Source: Bacillota bacterium
GTDB lineage: Bacteria; Bacillota; Clostridia; Peptostreptococcales; Anaerovoracaceae
Direction of reading: 5' to 3'
NCBI GenBank assembly: GCA_017394515.1
Contig: JAFPXY010000041.1
Span: 1 to 64,000 of the forward strand
DNA: 64,000 nt
The position numbers and the translations under genes were made by a program. Below are positions 60,475 to 64,000 of this stretch, in pieces; position 1 is the first letter of the stretch, and each line of letters begins with the position of its first letter. The notes beneath the pieces were generated by a model. That model was not told where the DNA came from. It did not search any database and saw only the letters and a program-made list of their open reading frames with translations.

Positions 60475-61584
60475 ATGGGAGAGATCTATAGAGTATTTGG
60501 ATTAACATTTTCAATAGCCTTTCTGGTGTCCCTGATCTGCACTCCTCTGGCCATAAAGATCGCGCCTAAGATAGGTGCCATGGACATTCCCAAGGACGAC
60601 CGAAGGATGCATCATTCCGAGATGCCCAGATTCGGCGGAATGGCCATTTTCCTTGGAGTGCTTATCAGCATGACCTTGATGCTCCACATGAGCCATAAGA
60701 TGATGGTCATCATGGCAGGCGGCGCCGCCATGTACCTTCTTGGCGTAGTGGACGATATCAAGACTCTTAAGGCCGGCACTAAATTCATTTGCCAGATAGC
60801 CATTGCCGTTGCCATGTATATGTGCAACATCAGGGTAAACTTCCTGAGTAACCTTTTCGGCTACGGTAAGTCGGAACTGAACGAAGTGGTCTGCCTGGTG
60901 GTCACGGTCATCTGGATCGTGGGCATAACCAACACCGTAAATCTGGTAGACGGACTGGACGGACTCGCAGCGGGCACCACCGCCATCGCGTCCTTCAGTA
61001 TAGCCTACGTAGGATATATCCATGGCATGTACTTAAGCGCAAGCGCTTTATTGGCCCTTGCCGGAGGAGCTCTGGGGTTCCTTCCCTTCAACTTCTATCC
61101 TTCAAAGATATTCATGGGCGACAGCGGATCCCTGTTCCTGGGCTTTATGATGTCGACGCTATCCGTCATAGGTCTTGTAAAACAAGCCACGGTAGTAGCG
61201 GTCATCATACCTGTATTGGTAATGGGCTTCCCCATCTTCGATACGCTTTTTGCCATCTTCAGGAGGATAGTGAACAGAAGGCCCATCATGGAGGCGGACA
61301 GACTTCACCTGCATCACAGGCTCATGAGCTTGGGTTATGGTCAGAGAAGGGCCACGCTGATGCTGTATTGCGTTTCGGGCATCATGGGAACGGCTGCGGT
61401 CACAGCTTCAAGAGAGCTGGGAGTCGAGACCTTCGGTCTCTATTCCATCGCCGCCCTTATGATCTACATCTTCCTTACAGATGCAAATCACTACAAGCCC
61501 CAGATCAAGAATCCTGAAGCGCCGCCGATCTCAGATTTAGATAAACCTTTAAATACAAAAGAAGAAAATGAGCCGGGGCGTTGA
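60475..61584 (+). CDS. tagO: Undecaprenyl-phosphate GlcNAc-1-phosphate transferase (WecA/TagO/MraY family)
   Basis: A 369-residue membrane enzyme with about 11 helices that links a sugar-1-phosphate to undecaprenyl phosphate, the first step of wall teichoic acid or related polymers. Motifs: KDDRRMHHSEMPRFGG, GVVDDIKTL (the Asp pair), NLVDGLDGLAAG, FMGDSGSLFLG and the C-terminal RLHLHHRLMSLG, which separates the WecA/TagO branch from MraY. ATG 60475 follows AAAAAGGGCAATATT; the frame before it only re-reads the deaminase gene. Confidence 0.92.
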   Translation: MGEIYRVFGLTFSIAFLVSLICTPLAIKIAPKIGAMDIPKDDRRMHHSEMPRFGGMAIFLGVLISMTLMLHMSHKMMVIMAGGAAMYLLGVVDDIKTLKAGTKFICQIAIAVAMYMCNIRVNFLSNLFGYGKSELNEVVCLVVTVIWIVGITNTVNLVDGLDGLAAGTTAIASFSIAYVGYIHGMYLSASALLALAGGALGFLPFNFYPSKIFMGDSGSLFLGFMMSTLSVIGLVKQATVVAVIIPVLVMGFPIFDTLFAIFRRIVNRRPIMEADRLHLHHRLMSLGYGQRRATLMLYCVSGIMGTAAVTASRELGVETFGLYSIAALMIYIFLTDANHYKPQIKNPEAPPISDLDKPLNTKEENEPGR

Positions 61585-61597
61585 TTGCCCCGGTTTG
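61573..61597 (+). terminator. Terminator overlapping the tagO stop
   Basis: CCGGGGC (61573-61579) and GCCCCGG (61587-61593) form a seven-base stem followed by TTTG. It overlaps the TGA of tagO and lies 28 bases before the GTPase gene. Confidence 0.65.
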
Positions 61598-61620
61598 TAG
61601 TTGTCACAAGCAAGCTTACC

Positions 61621-64000
61621 ATGAAAAAGATGACCCTGGGAGTGCTGGCCCACGTAGACGCCGGCAAAACAACTTTATCAGAGGCTATCCTTTACCTGAC
61701 CGGAACCACCAGAAAGGTGGGCAGGGTGGACAAGGGAGATACTTTTCTTGACAGCGACTCCATGGAAAAAGCCAGAGGAATCACGGTGTTTTCCAAGGAG
61801 GCGCGTTTTAGCTTGCAGGAAACGGAAGTGATCCTGGTGGACACTCCGGGTCACGCCGACTTCAGCGCCGAGATGGAGAGGACCTTAAGGGTCCTTGACC
61901 TGGCCATTCTGGTGATAAGCGGCGTGGAGGGCGTCCAGAGCCACACCCTGACCCTCATGAAGCTCATGGATCTCTACAGGATCCCTTACCTGATCTTCGT
62001 CAACAAGATGGACATGCTGGGAGCTTCCTTCGAGAGGACCATGGAGGACATAAAGCGCCATGCGGATGGGGCGGTGGACCTGAGAGCCTTCGCAAAAGAT
62101 CCTCGCGCGGGTCTGGCTCAAGGCGAGGAGGCGGAAAACGCCGCCACCTGTTCTGAAGAGCTAATGGAGGAGTTTTTCGAGACGGGAAACGTATCTTCTG
62201 AGTCCCTTTCAAAGGCCGTCATGAAGAGAGAACTTCACCCGGTAGTGGCGGGCTCAGCCCTTAAGATGGAGGGCGTGACGGAGCTTCTGGGCCTCATGGA
62301 TAAGCTGAGCTGGCAGGGAGAATATCCCGAAGACTTCGGTGCTCAGGTCTATAAGATCACGAGAGATCCCAAGGGAAACCGACTGACGCACATGAAGATA
62401 ACCGGCGGAGTTTTGAGAAATAAGATGTCTCTTGTGACCCGCGATTCCGAGGAAGGTGACGATGATGAGGAAACCGGACTCAGAGGATCCAGGGGAGAAA
62501 AGGAAGAAAAGGTGGAGCAGATCCGCCTGTATAACGGAGAAAAATTCGTAACATCAACCGAGGCAGGCGCCGGGTCCCTGGTGGCGGTGCTGGGCCTCAA
62601 AAACACCTACGGAGGCCAGGGACTCGGCAGGGAGGCCGCCCGTAAGGGGGCAGCGCCATACCTGGAGCCGGCCCTGACGTACACTGTGCAGCTGCCCCCG
62701 GGGGAGGACCCGGCGCCTGCCCTCCAAAAGATGAGGGAATTGGAAGAAGAGGATCCCACCCTGAAGGTTACCTGGGAAGAGCGCACCAAGGAGATCAGGG
62801 TCAGCGTCATGGGAGAGCTGGAGAAGGATCTTTTGCGCTACAAGATAAAGGACAGATTCGACCTGGACGTAAGTTTCGGACTGGGTCGTGTCATATACAA
62901 GGAGACCATAACAGTTCCTGTGGAGGGCATAGGCCACTATGAACCCTTGAGGCATTATGCCGAAGTAAGGCTCCTCCTGGAGCCCCTGAAGGAGGGAAGC
63001 GGCCTGGTATTTGAGACCGCGGTGCCTGAGGACGAACTGGCAGGCAACTGGCAGCGCCTCATACTTAAACACCTCCACGAGAGGCGCTTCAAGGGCTGCA
63101 TGACGGGCTCCGAGATCACGGACATGAGAATAAGCCTCATCGCCGGACGTGCCCACCTCAAGCACACGGAAGGCGGAGACTTCCGCCAAGCCACCTACAG
63201 GGCGGTCCGTCAGGGCTTGAGAAAAGCATTAGATCAGGGAAAGGCCGGATTGCTGGAGCCCATGTACGACTATGTGATCAAGGTGGACAGAAAGCACATC
63301 GGCCGCGTCATGACGGATATGGACAGGCTGGGTGCCAACTGTGCTCTGGGAGAGCAGCTTGAAAATGACCTGGTGGAGATCAGGGGAAGAGGCCCGGTGT
63401 CCACCTTAAGGGAATATCAGATGGAGCTCAACAGCTTTTCTGAAGGAAGCGGCAGATTTGAGCCCGTGCCCGGAGGCTACGGTCCCTGCCACGATTCCGA
63501 TGAAGTGGCGGAGAATATAGGCTACGACTGCGATAAGGACGTATATAACCCCTGCGGATCCGTCTTCACGGATCACGGCGCGGGTGTTTACGTGGAGTGG
63601 GATCTGGTGGACGATATCGCTCATACGGAGGGCGGTTTGAGAGGACTTTCACCGGACCTGAACGCTCAGCATGGAGGCTACGACGCCCTGACGGGAGCAT
63701 CGACCGGACTGCAGGCATCATCAGCCTCATCCGCATCATCCGCATCCGCATCCCAAGCCCCTGCCTCAAGCGCCAAGATTGAGAAGGATCTTAAGGCCAT
63801 CTTCGAGATGACCTACGGCAAGAGCAAGCGCGACGAGCAGCTTCTGAAGGAAGCACGCTCCAGAGCCACTAGAAGACCGGAAGCCACGGTGGACAACTAT
63901 CCCAAGCCGAACCCTAAATCGGCCAAGGGAAGGGCGCCGAGCTATCTCATAATAGACGGATATAACCTGCTCTTTGCCTGGGATGAGTTCAAGAGCCTTA
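61621..64000 (+). CDS. Tet(M)/EF-G-like GTPase fused to a NYN (YacP/Rae1-like) domain, partial
   Basis: The frame is open from ATG 61621 to the window end (793 complete codons). Residues 1-640 are a ribosomal-protection-type translational GTPase: G1 AHVDAGKTT (10-18), G2 RGITV, G3 DTPGH (74-78), G4 NKMD (128-131), G5 GSAL (211-214), and later EF-G-like domains. Residues about 701-720 are a Ser/Ala linker, 721-770 a basic stretch, and 774-787 read SYLIIDGYNLLFAW, the first strand of a NYN nuclease with catalytic-type Asp779. This suggests a ribosome-acting GTPase that delivers an mRNA nuclease. No clear ribosome-binding site precedes the ATG. It is unlikely to be a plain tetracycline resistance gene. 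Confidence 0.85.
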   Translation, partial: MKKMTLGVLAHVDAGKTTLSEAILYLTGTTRKVGRVDKGDTFLDSDSMEKARGITVFSKEARFSLQETEVILVDTPGHADFSAEMERTLRVLDLAILVISGVEGVQSHTLTLMKLMDLYRIPYLIFVNKMDMLGASFERTMEDIKRHADGAVDLRAFAKDPRAGLAQGEEAENAATCSEELMEEFFETGNVSSESLSKAVMKRELHPVVAGSALKMEGVTELLGLMDKLSWQGEYPEDFGAQVYKITRDPKGNRLTHMKITGGVLRNKMSLVTRDSEEGDDDEETGLRGSRGEKEEKVEQIRLYNGEKFVTSTEAGAGSLVAVLGLKNTYGGQGLGREAARKGAAPYLEPALTYTVQLPPGEDPAPALQKMRELEEEDPTLKVTWEERTKEIRVSVMGELEKDLLRYKIKDRFDLDVSFGLGRVIYKETITVPVEGIGHYEPLRHYAEVRLLLEPLKEGSGLVFETAVPEDELAGNWQRLILKHLHERRFKGCMTGSEITDMRISLIAGRAHLKHTEGGDFRQATYRAVRQGLRKALDQGKAGLLEPMYDYVIKVDRKHIGRVMTDMDRLGANCALGEQLENDLVEIRGRGPVSTLREYQMELNSFSEGSGRFEPVPGGYGPCHDSDEVAENIGYDCDKDVYNPCGSVFTDHGAGVYVEWDLVDDIAHTEGGLRGLSPDLNAQHGGYDALTGASTGLQASSASSASSASASQAPASSAKIEKDLKAIFEMTYGKSKRDEQLLKEARSRATRRPEATVDNYPKPNPKSAKGRAPSYLIIDGYNLLFAWDEFKSL

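Noticed and set aside
61621..64000. Calling the GTPase a tetracycline resistance gene
   Set aside because: The core is of the ribosomal-protection type, but the long linker and nuclease-like domain, high GC like its neighbours and lack of mobile context argue for a housekeeping or stress role.

Overview
The window looks like a chromosomal segment of an anaerobic, amino-acid-using Firmicute of class Clostridia. The evidence is an rnfCDGEAB ion-pumping ferredoxin:NAD+ complex, oxygen-sensitive enzymes (class III ribonucleotide reductase and its radical-SAM activase), several ferredoxin-type flavoproteins, an acetyl-CoA acetyltransferase, a Glu/Leu/Val-type dehydrogenase, Shine-Dalgarno sites of the AGGAGG type and sigma-A-like promoters. 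A GlnRS gene next to many bacillota-type genes fits Clostridia such as the Family XIII/Anaerovoracaceae group, but the species cannot be fixed from sequence alone.

Layout. (1) 1-6960 is an AT-rich accessory block: the 3' end of an unknown gene, an IS200/IS605-type element with a frameshifted transposase, an XRE regulator, an ABC efflux pair, a sodium:solute symporter, a LysR remnant and a tyrosine integrase that ends against tRNA-Lys(CTT). (2) 7251-20231 is a long co-directional run: two single-pass acidic membrane proteins (one with an N-terminal zinc ribbon and a 9x10-residue repeat), a UPF0182 membrane protein, a divergent glutamine synthetase, serS, an amino-acid dehydrogenase and a secreted wall-binding polysaccharide deacetylase. 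(3) 20349-23246 holds a DUF218 membrane protein and an Orn/Lys/Arg decarboxylase. (4) 23454-33836 is a redox region: rnfCDGEAB, a glutaminase remnant, a homocysteine methyltransferase, the Gx-transporter/NusG-II pair divergent from the flavin transferase ApbE that would load FMN on RnfG and RnfD, then two iron-sulfur proteins. (5) 33884-37820 has an ECF S-component divergent from a MocR-type regulator that lacks the PLP lysine, then a patatin and a sirtuin. (6) 38006-44050 holds thiolase, two tRNA-Val genes, a small XRE/membrane pair, proBA and a second patatin.

(7) 44060-44510 is a non-coding block made of a tRNA T-arm remnant and two different families of paired hairpins with strikingly regular geometry. 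(8) 44583-48836 is a ribonucleotide-reduction module: trxB, an NrdD carrying its own C-terminal thioredoxin/glutaredoxin-like domain, and its activase. (9) 48858-61584 carries a DUF4037/TPR pair, a Cys-rich membrane protein, glnS, a HerA-type ATPase, an orphan IS605-like right end, nitroreductase, YfcC transporter plus M20 peptidase, a prepilin peptidase, and truA-dCMP deaminase-tagO. (10) 61621 to the window end is an open frame for a Tet(M)/EF-G-like GTPase whose C-terminus runs, after a low-complexity linker, into the start of a NYN (YacP/Rae1-like) nuclease domain. That fusion, the hairpin arrays and the NrdD-redoxin fusion are the most interesting items.

Several genes (the NusG-II protein, apbE, and possibly truA and the MocR regulator) have a -10 box so close to the start codon that leaderless transcripts are predicted. 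Coordinates of promoters and terminators come from reading the sequence by eye; functions come from recognising family motifs, without database searches.
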